Shown here: piece by piece, positions 1 to 11,209 of the stretch | How positions within the stretch are numbered: position 1 is the first letter of the stretch | How the letters are laid out: each line of letters starts with the position of its first letter | Source of the DNA: Astragalus membranaceus | Taxonomy: Eukaryota; Streptophyta; Magnoliopsida; Fabales; Fabaceae | Length of the DNA: 64,000 bases | Assembly: GCA_039519185.1 (NCBI GenBank) | Contig: CM076847.1 | Coordinates: forward strand, 88,446,360-88,510,359 | Direction of reading: 5' to 3' | The notes under the pieces: model-generated | What the model was told of the DNA's origin: nothing | What the model saw: the letters and a program-made list of their open reading frames with translations, nothing else | Databases searched by the model: none | Program-made: the position numbers and the translations under genes

Positions 1-231
1 CTCACACCCCCTGTGCTTCATTATTACAGCCTGCAAGCCCATCTTTTAAAACCCAATCCAGTTCACAAACGAACTGGGCTCGTTATTTACACCACCCCTT
101 TTCTAAACAAACCTCCTGTTATCTATTCCCCCCTTTTTTACAAATACACCCCGTTTTCACTCTTTTCAAATTTTTTCACTATGAAACAATTTATTTCACT
201 AACTTACAAATAAATTCTCTTCAAAAATATA
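1..231. other. AT-rich stretch with no recognisable gene
   Basis: Pyrimidine-rich, low-GC DNA leading into the tandem repeat that starts at 234. The only open frame is a short phenylalanine/tyrosine-rich one with no recognisable motif. Nothing functional is supported. Confidence 0.5.
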
Positions 232-233
232 AA

Positions 234-635
234 TAGGGGACTAAGTCGACTGTACAGTCGGGTTAGTCTGCTTTTTAGGTCACTAATGAACCGTTACGGA
301 TCATGTCCTAAAATCCCTATTTAAAACAAACAATTTCTAAGTCAAAATAAACACAAACATATTTCGTCCCACAAATCAAATTTTCAAAATAGGGGATTAA
401 GCCGACTGTACAGACAGGTTAGTCAGCGTTCTAGGATGAATGAGCCGTACGGCTCAAGAGTCCTAAAACCCCTATTCAAATAGAATCAAACCACCACACA
501 TCAAACTATCTTCCGAACTTCAAAAAACTCCATTTTCACAAAGTAGGGGACTAAGCCGACTGTACAGTCGGGTTGGTCATCATTTTAGGACAAATGAACT
601 AATCTTTCAGGAGTCCTAAAATCCCTAAATAAAAT
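234..635. repeat. three ~155-bp repeat units with internal palindromes
   Basis: Units start at 234, 390 and 544. Each opens with TAGGGGA(C/T)TAAG and closes about 90 bp later with TCCTAAAA(T/C)CCCTA, so its ends are inverted, and about 60 bp of less conserved DNA follows. Units 1 and 3 hold the 12-bp palindrome GACTGTACAGTC (248-259, 558-569); unit 2 has a one-base variant (404-415). Unit 2 also has the perfect 16-bp palindrome TGAGCCGTACGGCTCA (441-456). The array lies upstream of an Ogre-like LTR end, so it may be retrotransposon LTR or untranslated DNA (inference). Confidence 0.75.
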
Positions 636-849
636 ATACCAACAAATAAAGTTTTCTACCAAGAACTACGTGTGATTTGATTCTCTACCAAGAGATACGT
701 ATGAGCAGAGGGCGGCCGACATCTATCAATTGCACTAATAAAAAACCTTTTTTAGTCTTTTCCTAAATAATCCTTTTCTTCAATTCAAAAAATATCAAGT
801 CTTTTCTTTCTCTTCAAATTCACAATAAAAGGGTAAAATAAACATCTTC
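636..849. other. non-coding spacer
   Basis: AT-rich sequence with AATAAA-like words (738-744, 822-830) and no coding signal. It probably belongs to the same retrotransposon LTR as the next feature. Confidence 0.35.
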
Positions 850-1090
850 AAAATTAATATTCTTTCCTACAACTAGTTAGCAGGTAACCTTCATTAGGAA
901 GGATGTCGTGGGGTGCTAATACCTTCCCCACGCATAACCGACTCGTGAACCCAAATCTGGTCTCAATGACCCTTATCCATTCCAAAAGGGATTTTCCATT
1001 ATTTGACCTTAAACTAAACCTTGGTGGCAGCTTCATTTTTTGAACCTTCGAGTAATCCTCACCCGGATTTTTCGGTCGCTACAATGACCA
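850..1090 (+). mobile_element. Ogre-like LTR end and leader fragment (Ty3/gypsy)
   Basis: The stretch holds CCTTCCCCACGCATAACCGA, then GGTGGCAGC and finally CCCGGATTTTTCGGTCGCTACAATGA. That series of short words is typical of the U5 end and primer-binding leader of legume Ogre-like Ty3/gypsy elements. The match is from memory of the family layout, not a database search. It is cut off just before Athila-1 coding sequence begins, so it is a fragment at an insertion or deletion boundary. The frame at 854-1036 (-) is a shadow. Confidence 0.4.
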
Positions 1091-1104
1091 CTTGACCAAT
1101 GTTT

Positions 1105-2983
1105 TAGCATCCATTGCTGGAGCAATGACAGAAAAAGAAGAAATTGTGGAAGAAGAAGCTGTGCAAGAAGAATTGGATGTAAAAGAGGTATGTACAAGAA
1201 AATATGAATCTCTAGAGCTTGAAGAATTGCCCCAGCATCTGAAATATGCTTTCTTAAGGGAAAATAATACACTTCCAGTGATCATTGCTTCTGACTTATC
1301 TCAAAAGCAGGAGCATGATCTTATTAATACCCTAAAGAAGCATAAGAAGGCAATAGGCTGGCAAATGTCTGATATAAAGGGAATCAGTCCTTCTATCTGC
1401 ATGCATAAAATTGTTTTGGATGAAAACTCCAAAAATAGCATTGAAGGGCAGAGAAGATTGAATCCAATCATGAAAGAGGTGGTGAAGAAGGAAATAATCA
1501 AATGGCTAGATGCTGGCATAATCTACCCTATTTCAGATAGTGCATGGGTGAGCCCTGTGCAATGTGTACCAAAGAAGGGTGGAGTGACAGTAATAGCCAA
1601 TGAGAAGAATGAATTGATACCAACCAGAATTGTCACAGGATGGAGAATTTGTATGGACTACAGTAGGCTCAACAAAGCTACAAAGAATGACCATTTTCCA
1701 TTTCCTTTCATTGATCAAATGCTGGACAGGTTAGCTGGTAAGGAATTTTATTGCTTTTTGGATGGATATTCAGGCTATAACCAAATTGCTATAGTTCCTG
1801 AAGACCAACAAAAGACAACTTTTACATATCCATATGGCGCCTTTGCATTTAGAAGGATGCCCCTTGGACTATGTAATGCTCCAGCAACATTCCAAAGGTG
1901 TATGATGGCAATATTCTCTGACTTCATAGAACAATCCATGGAAGTTTTCATGGATGATTTCTCAGTATTTGATGAGACATTTCAACTCTGTTTGACAAAC
2001 TTAGAATAAATTCTCAACAGGTGTGAAGAAACCAATTTGGTCCTAAATTGGGAGAAATGCCACTTTATGGTCCAAGAAGGCATTGTGCTAGGTCATAGAA
2101 TTTCAAAGAAAGGGCTGGAAGTAGACAAGGCAAAGAATGAGGTGATAGACAAATTACCTCCTCCAACAACTGTCAAAGGTATCAGAAGCTTTTTAGGTCA
2201 TGCAGGCTTCTATAGAATATTTATCAAGGACTTCTCCAAAATTTCAAAACCATTATGTCAACTGTTGCAACATGATGTGCATTTCAACTTTGATGAATCT
2301 TGCTTAGAAGCATTTCAAAAACTGAAGAAAGCATTGGTGACAGCACCAGTGATAGTCACACCAGATTGGAGCAGACCATTTGAGCTAATGTGTGATGCTA
2401 GTGATTTTGCTGTGGGAGCTGTCCTAGGGCAAATGTATGACAAAGTTTTTCATTCTATATATTATGCTAGCAAAACACTTATTGAAGCTCAAATGAATTA
2501 TACTGTGACTGAAAAAGAATTATTAGCAGTGGTTTTTGCATTTGATAAGTTTAGATCATACTTGGTAGGCACAAAATGATTGTTTATACAGATCACTCAG
2601 CCATCAAGTATTTAATTTCAAAAAAAGATGCAAAACCAAGATTAATAAAATGGGTTCTCCTCCTCCAAGAATTTGATCTTGAAATCCATGATAAAAAGGG
2701 GGTGGAGAACCAAGTAGCTGATCATTTGTCTAGACTTGAAGGAGATTATGCAGGAACAAAAGAAGGAGAGATAAAACAAAGCTTTCCAGATGAGAAATTA
2801 TTAGCAATTGCTGCAACAACATCCATTGCCGGAGCAACCATTGCTGGAGCAATTGATGTTGCTGCACCATGGTTTGCTGATATAGTGAATTTCCTGGCAA
2901 GCAAGGTTGTACCTGTCAACATGACTTATCAACAAAGGAGAAGATTTTTCCACATAGTTAAACAATACTATTGGGATATATGA
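1105..2983 (+). pseudogene. Athila-1 pol: reverse transcriptase and RNase H (broken)
   Basis: The frame from 1092 carries the RT palm: YPISDSAWVSPVQCVPKKGG (from about codon 148), LGLCNAPATFQRC and the catalytic FMDDFSVF. An in-frame TAA at 2007-2009 ends it, and the same frame reopens through the thumb and connection to RNase H (VTPDWSRPFELMCDASDFA) up to 2579. There, one base is missing relative to the Athila-2 copy, and the frame shifts to 2576-2983 (VYTDHSAIKYL, then the tether before integrase). Another frame change follows just after 2983. The first residues, LASIAGAM, are encoded by a copy of the element's dyad word; the linker near 2824-2853 holds two more. Not functional as it stands. 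Confidence 0.9.
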
Positions 2984-3025
2984 TCATTTTCTTTACAAGA
3001 AATGTCCAGACCAAATAATGAGAAG

Positions 3026-3241
3026 CAGTGGCGGACCTGCCTTATAGTGAGGGGGTTCAGTTGAACCCCCTGAAATTTTTTATTTCACTTATCACCTTAT
3101 ATAAATAGCCTAAATCTCCTAAAATTTTAATTTTGAACCCCCTGAAAATTTTAAATTGCACTAGTAGACCAATTTCCCCCATTTGATACTGGCCTTAAAA
3201 AATTTGACACCCCTGACCCCGGGGTCCTGGGTCCGCCACTG
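3026..3241. mobile_element. 216-bp hAT-type MITE inside Athila-1 pol
   Basis: Terminal inverted repeats CAGTGGCGGACC at the left and GGTCCGCCACTG at the right match perfectly over 12 bp. The element is flanked by a perfect 8-bp target duplication ATGAGAAG (3018-3025 and 3242-3249). An 8-bp duplication and a CAGTGGCGGA-type end are characteristic of hAT elements. The interior has no ORF and contains an internal repeat of GAACCCCCTGAAA. It sits between the RNase H tether and the integrase zinc finger, so it post-dates Athila-1. Confidence 0.93.
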
Positions 3242-4379
3242 ATGAGAAGGTGCTTAGCAGAAGAAGAACAATAGTCAGTGCTGCAGCATTGTCATGCTGT
3301 CCCCTATGGTGGACATTTTGACAGCACCAGAACAGCAACCAAGGTGCTACAATCAGGTTACTATTGGCCAACATTATTCAAATATGCATACCAAATGGTC
3401 AAGAACTGTGATAGGTGTCAAAGGGTTGGAAACATTTCAAATAAACATGAAATGCCACTAACCAATATCTTAGAGATTGAACTCTTTATGTTTGGGGAAT
3501 GGACTTCATGGGACCATTTCCTCCATCCTTTGGAAATCTATACATCTTGGTGGATGTGGACTATGTTTCTAAATGGGTAGCAGCTGTAGCATTGCCAAAC
3601 AATGATGCCAAATCTGTGAGCAAATTTTTACAAAGAAACATCTTCACCAGATTTGGTACTCCAAGGGCAATTATCAGTGATGAAGGTTCACATTGCTACA
3701 ACAAGCTTATTGAAATCTTCTAGCAAAATATGGGGAAAAACACAAAATTGCTACTGCCTACCACCCTCAAACAAGTGGGCAAGTAGAATTATCCAATAGG
3801 GAGGTCAAAAGAATACTTGAAAAGATGGTTGGACCTATAAGGAAAGATTGGTCATTACACTTGGATGATGCCTTATGGGCCTACAGAACAGCTTTCAAGA
3901 CACCCTTGGGAATGTCACCCTATAGGCTAGTGTATGGAAAAGCATGTCACCTACCTGTGGAATTGGATCATAAATCATATTGGGCAATTAAGAAGCTCAA
4001 TTTCAACCTTGATCAAGCAGGTGCATCTAGACTTTTACAACTTAATGAACTTGAAGAAATTAGGCTTTTGGCTTATGAAAATGCTGAAATTCACAAAGCC
4101 AAGACAAAAGCATGGCATGACCAAAGAATCCAAAGAGGGGAATTAATTGAAGGAGGGCTGGTACTACTCTATAACTCCAGATTGAAATTATTCCCTGGAA
4201 AGCTCAAATCAAGGTGGTCAGGACCATTCAAACTGTTGAAAGTCTACCCTCATGGTGTTGTGGATTTATTTGATGAAGCATCCAACACCACCTTCAAGGT
4301 TAATGGACAAAGAGTAAAAATGTACTATGGTGAACATGTGGTGAGAGACAATATCACCACTCATTTCAAAAATCTCTGA
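3242..4379 (+). pseudogene. Athila-1 integrase (broken)
   Basis: The zinc-binding HHCC domain is visible as HCHAVPYGGHF followed by CDRCQ (3278-3430), after a TAG at 3270-3272 in the same reading direction. The frame then shifts at about 3495 to the DDE core (MDFMGPFPP, ISDEGSHCYNK; 3499-3723). It shifts again at about 3723 to the C-terminal part (3825-4379) with LDDALWAYRTAFKTPLG, KLKSRWSGPF and a chromodomain-less tail ending at TGA 4377-4379. At least three breaks are present, so no active integrase can be made. The sequence is close to the Athila-2 copy on the other strand (39082-39770). Confidence 0.9.
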
Positions 4380-4838
4380 AGTTGAGGAGATAGTCAGGCT
4401 GAACGACTCTTAATTCAAGCGCTTTCTGGGAGGCAACCCATGAATTTTTTTGATTTACTAACTAAATTGTTTATTTTAGTATGTTTTGTTAATTTTTTTA
4501 GGTACAAGGTAGAAGCATTGTTGGTGCATTCATTGCCCCAGCCATGACAAGAGATCCATTGCTCCGGCAATAAAGAGGGAATCACTGCTTCAGCAATAAG
4601 GAAAGTTCATTGCCCCATCAATGAAAGAGCAATTTTAAATAGAACCCTTTTTAATTTCCAGGGCATACAGGAAGAAAACACAACTTTTACTTGAAAAACA
4701 AACACCTCACTACTCATGTGTCACTCTGCATGTGTGACATTAGTCACATAGAAACCCAATCACCTCACCTAATCAACTCTGGAAATCACGCCCCCATCAT
4801 CAAAACCTTCATACCCTAACATTTTCCAGAAATTCATC
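4380..4838 (+). other. Athila-1 spacer between integrase and extra ORF
   Basis: It contains the block TTTCTGGGAGGCAACCCA at 4423-4440, a landmark found after integrase in Athila-like elements. A cluster of four dyad words follows (4531-4546, 4557-4571, 4583-4597, 4608-4623), variants of CATTGCTCCAGCAATG. There is no open frame. The ATG of the next ORF follows at 4839. Confidence 0.7.
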
Positions 4839-6991
4839 ATGGTGAAGAAACAATCAGCAAAGAAGACATCTGGCAAATCATCTTTTGCAGAGGCATCAAG
4901 CCCTGTAACGAAAAAAACAGCAATTGCTCCTAGCAAGGAAGGAATGAAGTTCTGGAACAGAGTGTCTAGCAGAGCGTGGATTCAAATTTACAGATGCATC
5001 TTCTTCATTTCTATCAACAGTCAAAAACTTGGGGTGGGATACATTCGTCAAGCACAGAGGATCATACTGTGAGCAAATTGTTCGTGAATTTTACGTTGGC
5101 ATTACTGAGCAAAGAGGAGGTAAGCCCCTTTATTTTTCCATAGTTAGAGGTAAAAGAGTTCATTTTGAACCTAGGGTAATAAAATATGAATACTCGCTGG
5201 GTTACAATGGGCCTGAATTAATTTGAAAACAAAAAGCTAAACTATGGAGAAAGAAATGAACAAAGTCAAATCTAAAATTGATGTTAGTAATGCTGTCTGG
5301 AGAGTTGCACAGCAACAGAGTACACAATGAAGAGTAGATACCTTAGGAGTGAAGTTGGAAACTGGAACCTGTTTATTGCACATTCACTGTTGACCACATC
5401 ACACACATCTTCAATAAAGAAGGAAAGGATAATTGCTCTTGATTCAATCATGACAGAATCTAATATAGATGTGGGGAGAGTGATTGCTGAGGAAATTATG
5501 GCATGCAAAACTAAAAAAACTGGATATCTATTTTTCCCTTGCTTAATCACAAGTCTTTGCATCAATGCTGGGGTAACCATTGACAAAAATGAACTGAGAA
5601 AATTCCCACAGAATGCATTCTCTGCTAACTTCAAGGATAGAAGCAAGTTGCCTAAGGATCGAAAAGACAAGCACCTCATTGCCTGAGCAATCATTGCTCC
5701 AGCAACGAGCTATGTGGAAATTTATGAAAGAACACCTTGAGTGGGAAACCACCATGTTTAACAAATTGAGCAAAGGACACTGCAACATGCCCCCACCAAT
5801 ATTTCCAGACTGGGTACTTGAAGAAAAGAAAGAAAATGAAGAGGAAGTTGAGGTAGAAGAGAGTGAGGAGGATAAGAAAGAGAAAGCTGTCAAGAAACAA
5901 CAACAAAAGAAGGGAAAAGGAAAGAAGAAGGAAGTGGTAGAAGAAGAACCTATCCTAAGTTCTGAGGATTTGGAGGAAACTAGTGAGGAGGAGGAAGCTA
6001 CAAAGGCTGTGAAAGAGATAGAGAAGGATGTGGATGAAGAGGGGACAGAAATTGATGAGGACAGTTCAGAAAGTGAAGCTGCTGAAGATGTTGTCATGGA
6101 AGAGGCCCCAAGAAAGAAATATACAACCTCACCAAAACCAACAAAAATATTAGAACCCTCCCAGCAAACACCCTCACCAAACCTAAACATCACCTCACCT
6201 CAAACCTCCCCAACACAAGCCAAAACACCCACCCAACCACCATACACTCCACAAACCACAAATCAACAACCATCAACAACTCAACTACCCCCACACAACA
6301 AACTACTCCTCCAGCCAAAGAACCAGAAAAAGAACCCACCCTCTCATCAGTCAAACAAATAGCTGAGCCAGAAAAGCCTACAACAAAGTCCCCATCTGAA
6401 GGCCCTGTTATTGCTGCAGCATTCGAAGCTGCAACATCTGTTTCTAATATTGAACATGCAGGTACAAAAAGAAAATTGAAGAACATTCAGGAGTCTGAAG
6501 AGGAAGAAGAAATTGGTATTGAAGAAGAAGAACCAGAAGAATAGAATGAAGAAGAGCAACCTGAACAGGAACCTTAGCAGAAGGAAACTGAAGCTTTTGC
6601 TCCAGCAATGAAGAAGGCGGAGGTTGCTCCAGCAATGGAAACAACATCTGTTGCTCCAGCAATACAATCAGCACCTGATGCTGGAGCATGCAAGACAGCA
6701 ACAACAGTGGACACTATTCAAGCAGAAGCTACGAAAAGGTTAGTGATGCAGACATTGGCTTCCAATAGAGAGGAAGAGGAATTAGCTAAAATCAAACACA
6801 AGGAAGCTGCTGCCAGTGCCCCTGCTGTCACCATAACAACTACTGCTGATGACCCAAAAGCTGATGATGCCCCTGCAATTGATGCAGAAGCATCCAAACC
6901 CGAGGCAGCTCAGAAGAAAAAGCAGAAGAGGATCAAGCTTGCTCCAATAAGGGCAAGCAGCAGGCTGAGGAGTGGAACTCCTAAGCAGTAA
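4839..6991 (+). pseudogene. Athila-1 extra ORF, putative plant transposon protein type (broken)
   Basis: The start at 4839 opens a basic serine-rich N-terminus (MVKKQSAKK). A domain familiar from proteins encoded downstream of Athila integrase follows: GWDTFVKHRG...VREFYVGI...VRGKRVHFEP (5029-5226), then NWNLFIAHSLL, TSHTSSIKKER and GYLFFPCLITSLCINAGV (5327-5686). This corresponds to the Pfam-type putative plant transposon protein domain. The rest is acidic/lysine-rich low-complexity sequence (5613-6362) and an alanine/proline tail with repeated VAPAM units encoded by the dyad word (6596-6663). Frame changes occur near 5010, 5230, 5690 and 6290, and stops at 6542 and 6574. Position equals the env slot, but no membrane segment or signal peptide is visible. 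Confidence 0.75.
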
Positions 6992-8217
6992 GACTTTTCT
7001 TTAAAAGTTGTTATATGTCTGTTGTATAAGCTAACTTATATATTTTGTGATCATAACATATACAGGTGTTTTATTTGGTTCCCCCTTAATTAAGCAGTGA
7101 GGACACTGCTGAAGCTTAAGTTGGGGGGAGGACTAAACATTTTGTGAACCTTAATACTTGCTATGTTATAAATATGATGCATGTCTATTAGTTTTTAGTT
7201 ATTTGTTAATGGGTTACAAATTTTAGAAGCATGATCAGCTAAACAAAATTTTTGCAAAGAAAGAAAGAAAAAAAGTGCCTTTTTGAAACTCAATTTTTGA
7301 AAACTAGAACTTGTTTGCAAAGTAGCTTGAGTTCTAAGCAAATGATCAATGTTATTACTACCTTTACACTATAACAACTGAACTTAGAAAGGAACTTAGC
7401 TAGCAAAGAAATTAACAGATAGCAATAGTGACCCAAGATCAATTGCTAAATTTTTACTAAAAATATAGAATAGCATAAAGAAATAAGTTTGGGGGTGCAT
7501 CGGTGATACTAAGGCTAAGTATGATAAGGAAAGGAAAGACATTGCAATAGGCTTATGAACTATTACAAAAATGCACAATCATGAAAAGCTATTTTTTGCT
7601 TGAATCAAAAGTTGTACCCGTTCAAAAAATGCATGATAAAAAGAAGAAAAAGAAAAATGCAAAAAGATGGTCAGAAAGGAGGACAATATAGCTGAAATCT
7701 CTTCAAAGTAGTTCTCAATGCAGGAGCATCAATTGCCCCAGAAATCATTGCTCCAGCAACCAAAAGTCGACAAAAGATTAGCACTGACCCTGAATTTGAA
7801 ATACTTAATCCAAGACCCTTTGTTGTGCTTTGAAGCCCCCCATCACTTTGAGGAAATTGTTAGCCTATTCTATCTTTTGAAAAATCTCTTAGCTTGATCA
7901 AACGCAAACTTTTTCTATCCAAAGCTAAGTGAAATTTTTGAAACTAGTTAGGAACCAATCTAAGTTCAGTGGAGCACACACTCACATAAATGAGTGGCAA
8001 TAACCTTGAATGTTGAGAGGAACATATGGCTATGAATTTCTTTGAAAATTCAAACGTGGAGGTTCTAAAAATGCACTTATTGAAAAACATGTTTTGAAAA
8101 GTCTAGCTGATTTGTTCTTCTGAAAAATCAAAAACCTTTTGTTTTAAATTTTTGTCTTGTTCAAATGTCATTACTTGAGGACAAGCAATGGTTTAAGTTT
8201 GGGGGTGTGATAACTCT
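6992..8217 (+). other. Athila-1 3' untranslated region with polypurine tracts
   Basis: Non-coding, A-rich. G-runs in the context AAGTTTGGGGG or AAGTTGGGGGG occur at 7118, 7487 and 8205. The last, TTTAAGTTTGGGGGTG, lies directly before the 3' LTR and fits the plus-strand primer (PPT). Further dyad words lie at 7717-7760. No gene is supported. Confidence 0.7.
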
Positions 8218-9718
8218 ATTGTATATAGAGTTATTTACGCTTTCAAATATAAATAATTATGAGAATCTCAGTAATAATGATTTGTTAAATAAAGAAATAC
8301 AAAAGAAATACAACATTTGGAGTTAAGAAAGGTTTAAGCACACTTCATGACTATTTTATATGATTTGTGGTATTTTATGTGTTTGTTCAAATTGCGGCAG
8401 CAATAATTTCCCCAGCAATAGATGCACCAGCAATAGAAGCAGAGGCATTGCCCCAGCATCACTGCCAGCATCAATTGCGCCAGCAATCTTCACAACACAG
8501 AATGCCCCAGCATCCTCGTGATGACGTCTTGAAGCGTCAAAAGTAAGGCAAGTGGCCAAGTGGGAGAGTTCGGCGCCTACCATAGACCCTATAGCTCACA
8601 AGAGTCACCTTTCTAAGAGACACTTGTCCTCTCATCAATGGACCTCTTCTTTCTACATGATGGGTGATCACACGGAAGCTTTTGAGATAAAATTAAAGAA
8701 GGAAAACCTAACCTCATCTCAAAGTAACCTTGATGCTCAAGACAACTCCACTCCAAGAAGTCTATAAATACATCTCCTCCTCTTCATTGGAAATCATCTC
8801 AAATTTTAGGAATTAGTCTTAAATATAATATTTGGTTCGAAGGAGAGAAAGAAATTAATAACTTCTCCCTCTACTATTATACCATCTTGTATTGCTGTTT
8901 CATTGCTCCAGCATTACTAGGCAGAATATGCAAAGGAACTCTATTTGTGTAATTTCTATCTTATCTCATTTCCTTTGTATTTTCAATCATATGAATATGA
9001 ATCTTTATGTTTATATGTGCTTAGTCATGTCAAGCATGAACTAAATATATTTAGTTCGGATGCCTTAATTTTGTAATGAACTCTTAAATAGTTATTATGT
9101 TATGTTGATGCTTGCAATTTAGTTCTTGTGCTATAATTCTTTCAAACTTATTTTGAGGTTGATCACTTAGAATAAGTAGGGTCATGAATACAGACATGGT
9201 TTATGATTTGAACTCAAGAACTAATATGGATACGTGTTTTATTAAAAGGGAACTTTGTTAATTCCATGCTAAAACCTAGACATAGGATAGCATAGTCCAT
9301 AGGGTGATACTGTGGGAACTTCATATACAGGGGTGAAGACATAAGACTTGTAATGAAACCCTGACGTTAGTTGCTGAAAAGCATGCATCAATTGCTACAG
9401 TATCCATTGCAGGAGCAATCATTGCCCCAACAATCATTGCTCCAGCATCATACATAACATAATGCTATAAAAAAGTGATTTACTTAGTGAGGAGCATACC
9501 AACTATTTCTCTCTATTAATTTACAATCTCTTTCTATCTTGTTTACTTTAATTTCTGTTTCACACACACTCCAATCATATTTTATTTTTGGATCTCTATT
9601 TCTCACTAGTGTTGCTACCATTTTAAACTCTCAAAAATTAATTCAATCCCTGTGGGTACGATCTTTACTTATAATTGTATTACTTGTTAAAGACTCTTGC
9701 ACACCTTTTTGCACAACA
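8218..9718 (+). repeat. Athila-1 3' LTR
   Basis: It starts TGATAACTCTATTG after the polypurine tract and ends TTGCACAACA; length 1501 bp. A TATA box is at 8763-8770. Sequence such as CCTAGACATAGG and ACAGGGGTGAA and the U5 end TTAATTCAATCCCTGTGGG align with the solo LTR at 40549-43205 and, inverted, with the LTR at 46916-48540. Clusters of the dyad word lie near 8395-8500, 8901-8915 and 9385-9449. The adjoining 5 bp, CTTCA (9719-9723), would be one copy of the target duplication. Confidence 0.9.
8763..8770 (+). promoter_or_regulatory. TATA box of Athila-1 LTR
   Basis: TATAAATA follows TC in the LTR, about 545 bp from its 5' end, and is followed by a pyrimidine-rich CATCTCCTCC. This is the expected U3/R layout of a plant retrotransposon promoter. 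Confidence 0.6.
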
Positions 9719-10815
9719 CTTCACGAAGCCCGACCTCCATGAAGTAAAGTTGGAAAGAGTCATCAAGGTTCTGGACTTGTGCAGCTTCACGGTTGAATCT
9801 CTCTATGTAGTCCCGGAGAGACTCATTTTTGCCCTGACGAATTGCTTGTAGCACCTTTCGGGACTTCGGCTTCATCTTAGAGTGGGCGAAGTGAGCGGTA
9901 AATAGTTTAGCCAAGTGATCCCAAGAAGAGATGGTGTTTGGTTTTAGGGCCCTGAACCAATCCAAAGCCACTTTCTCTAGAGTGAGAGGGAAAATTTGGC
10001 ACTTAATCTCCTCCGGAACGTTAGAGTATTGCATCACCGTGTCAAAATAGTCGAGGTGGCCATCAAGATCGCCGGTCCCATCACGCATTTTCAAACCTTC
10101 GGGGGATTTCTCGAGATGCTTCGGCACCGAAAAATAGTCGATCTTACTCGGGAAAGGTCCTTTTTGCTTTGCCGACCACTCCCGGGGGGGATCGTCGGTA
10201 ATCATACTTGTCAGGAGACCTCTACGAGCGCGAGTGCCGACGTTCCTGCCACGGGGATCTTTCCCGTCTTCTGGAACGTCGCCTCAGAGATGAGGAGGCT
10301 AGAGATGAGCTCGGCCGAGGGGAATCCTCGGGATAGTAGGTTTCATCGGGGGTCCGACTTGGGGAAGTTCTTGATCCACACCCTCCTTTACAACGAGGTG
10401 GAGAGCGATGATGGTATCTCCTCCAAGCCGAAGATCGGTGACGCCTACGGCCATAAGTCCTTCGACTTGGAGGGTCGCGCTGAGGAGAGCTCCGATCTGG
10501 GATGTTGCGAGCTCAGATTTCAGCGATTTCGGTTTCCAACTGAGTGTAGCGTTGGCTCCTCTGCTGATCGGCGTCAGCCTGCCGATTTAGCAACTGGACG
10601 AGCTGTTGAACAGCATTGACCAGTACCTGGACAGTCTGAGAGGGAGGTGGAAGTCAGTTCCGGGTTGAGCTCCCAGGGGCCAGAGCTGTAGCGGAGTTTC
10701 GAGCGTGCGCCGGGCTAAGGGGCAAGGTTGCCGCCATTCCTTCCGGAGTCACCTGCTGTAGGACCGGTCCCTCAATGACACTCAAGATAGTCCTTTGTCG
10801 TAACGTTGGAGCCAT
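9719..10815 (-). pseudogene. TR-GAG D gag (broken)
   Basis: The likely start is the ATG at 10815-10813, soon after the primer site. The N-terminal part is proline/arginine-rich with several stops and a frame change before 10205. The clear Retrotrans_gag region is in the frame 10205-9729: FPSKIDYFSVPKHLE, DGHLDYFDTVMQ, IFPLTLEKVALDWFRALKP, LRDYIERFNREAAQV. It ends abruptly at the Athila-1 LTR. It is homologous to the gag at 18536-19885 (FPLTLTDSARAWFQDLKP there). The overlapping plus frame 9996-10619 is a shadow. Confidence 0.85.
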
Positions 10816-10857
10816 TGTTAGTCAAGGAGGTGGGAGAGGAACTAGAGTACGAGATCC

Positions 10858-10875
10858 TCCCACTGTGGTCGCCAA
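10858..10875 (-). other. primer-binding site of TR-GAG D
   Basis: Read on the minus strand, TTGGCGACCACAGTGGGA immediately follows the LTR end ...GTACAGAACA, as in the copy at 18466-18483. The TGGCG start after the LTR CA end is the normal position of a tRNA-complementary site. I cannot name the tRNA with confidence. Confidence 0.6.
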
Positions 10876-11209
10876 TGTTCTGTACCGTATCTCGGAGTCT
10901 ATGACCGATCTGGGATAGTTGGTAGTAGGTGGTCTTGATCAACGGGCTCCGTTCTGATCCGAGGTGGGGTGGTACCTGCAAAGACACTCCGACGCTCAAG
11001 TCAGCGGGTGAATTGATTACAGGTAAGAATGTTGGTGAGTGTGCATACCTTAGACACTGTATTTAATGTGTATTTATAGAGTCGAAGGGGTGTTTGACCT
11101 AATTGATCAGAACTGTTCGTTTTAGGGTTTAGATCTCGACCGTTTATTCATGGACTTGCCATTGGCATTGGGCCTCAGCCACTATAAGGACGCGGCCCAA
11201 TCCGTAACA
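10876..11209 (-). repeat. 5' LTR of TR-GAG D
   Basis: 334 bp, minus strand, starting TGTTACGGATTGGGC and ending GGTACAGAACA. A TATA box lies at 11071-11078 (TATTTATA on the plus strand). The adjoining TCTAG (11210-11214) is the only visible flank. Confidence 0.8.

Larger units (their letters stand above)
1105..9718 (+). mobile_element. Athila-1: Athila-type Ty3/gypsy retrotransposon, 5' truncated
   Basis: Order on the plus strand is reverse transcriptase, RNase H, integrase, a spacer with the conserved block TTTCTGGGAGGCAACCCA (4423-4440), an extra ORF in the env position, a 1.2-kb 3' untranslated region, a polypurine tract and a 3' LTR. The FMDD catalytic box in place of YxDD, the extra ORF and the LTR start TGATAACTC place it in the Athila lineage. 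The 5' LTR, gag and protease are missing. Its 3' end interrupts the gag of a minus-strand gag-only element, so it inserted later than that element. At least 20 copies of a CATTGC..GCAATG dyad are spread through coding and non-coding parts. Confidence 0.9.
9719..11209 (-). mobile_element. TR-GAG D: gag-only LTR retrotransposon, 3' part lost
   Basis: On the minus strand the order is LTR (11209 to 10876), primer-binding site, then a gag reading frame cut by the Athila-1 3' LTR. LTR end, primer site and gag resemble those of the elements at 18115 and 48541 (shared GAGCGTCGGAGTG, GGTACAGAACATTGGCGACCACAGTGGGAG in pieces), so it belongs to the same broad non-autonomous family. No protease or RT is present. 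Confidence 0.8.

Noticed and set aside
9996..10619. 207-codon plus frame
   Set aside because: Antisense shadow of the TR-GAG D gag on the minus strand.
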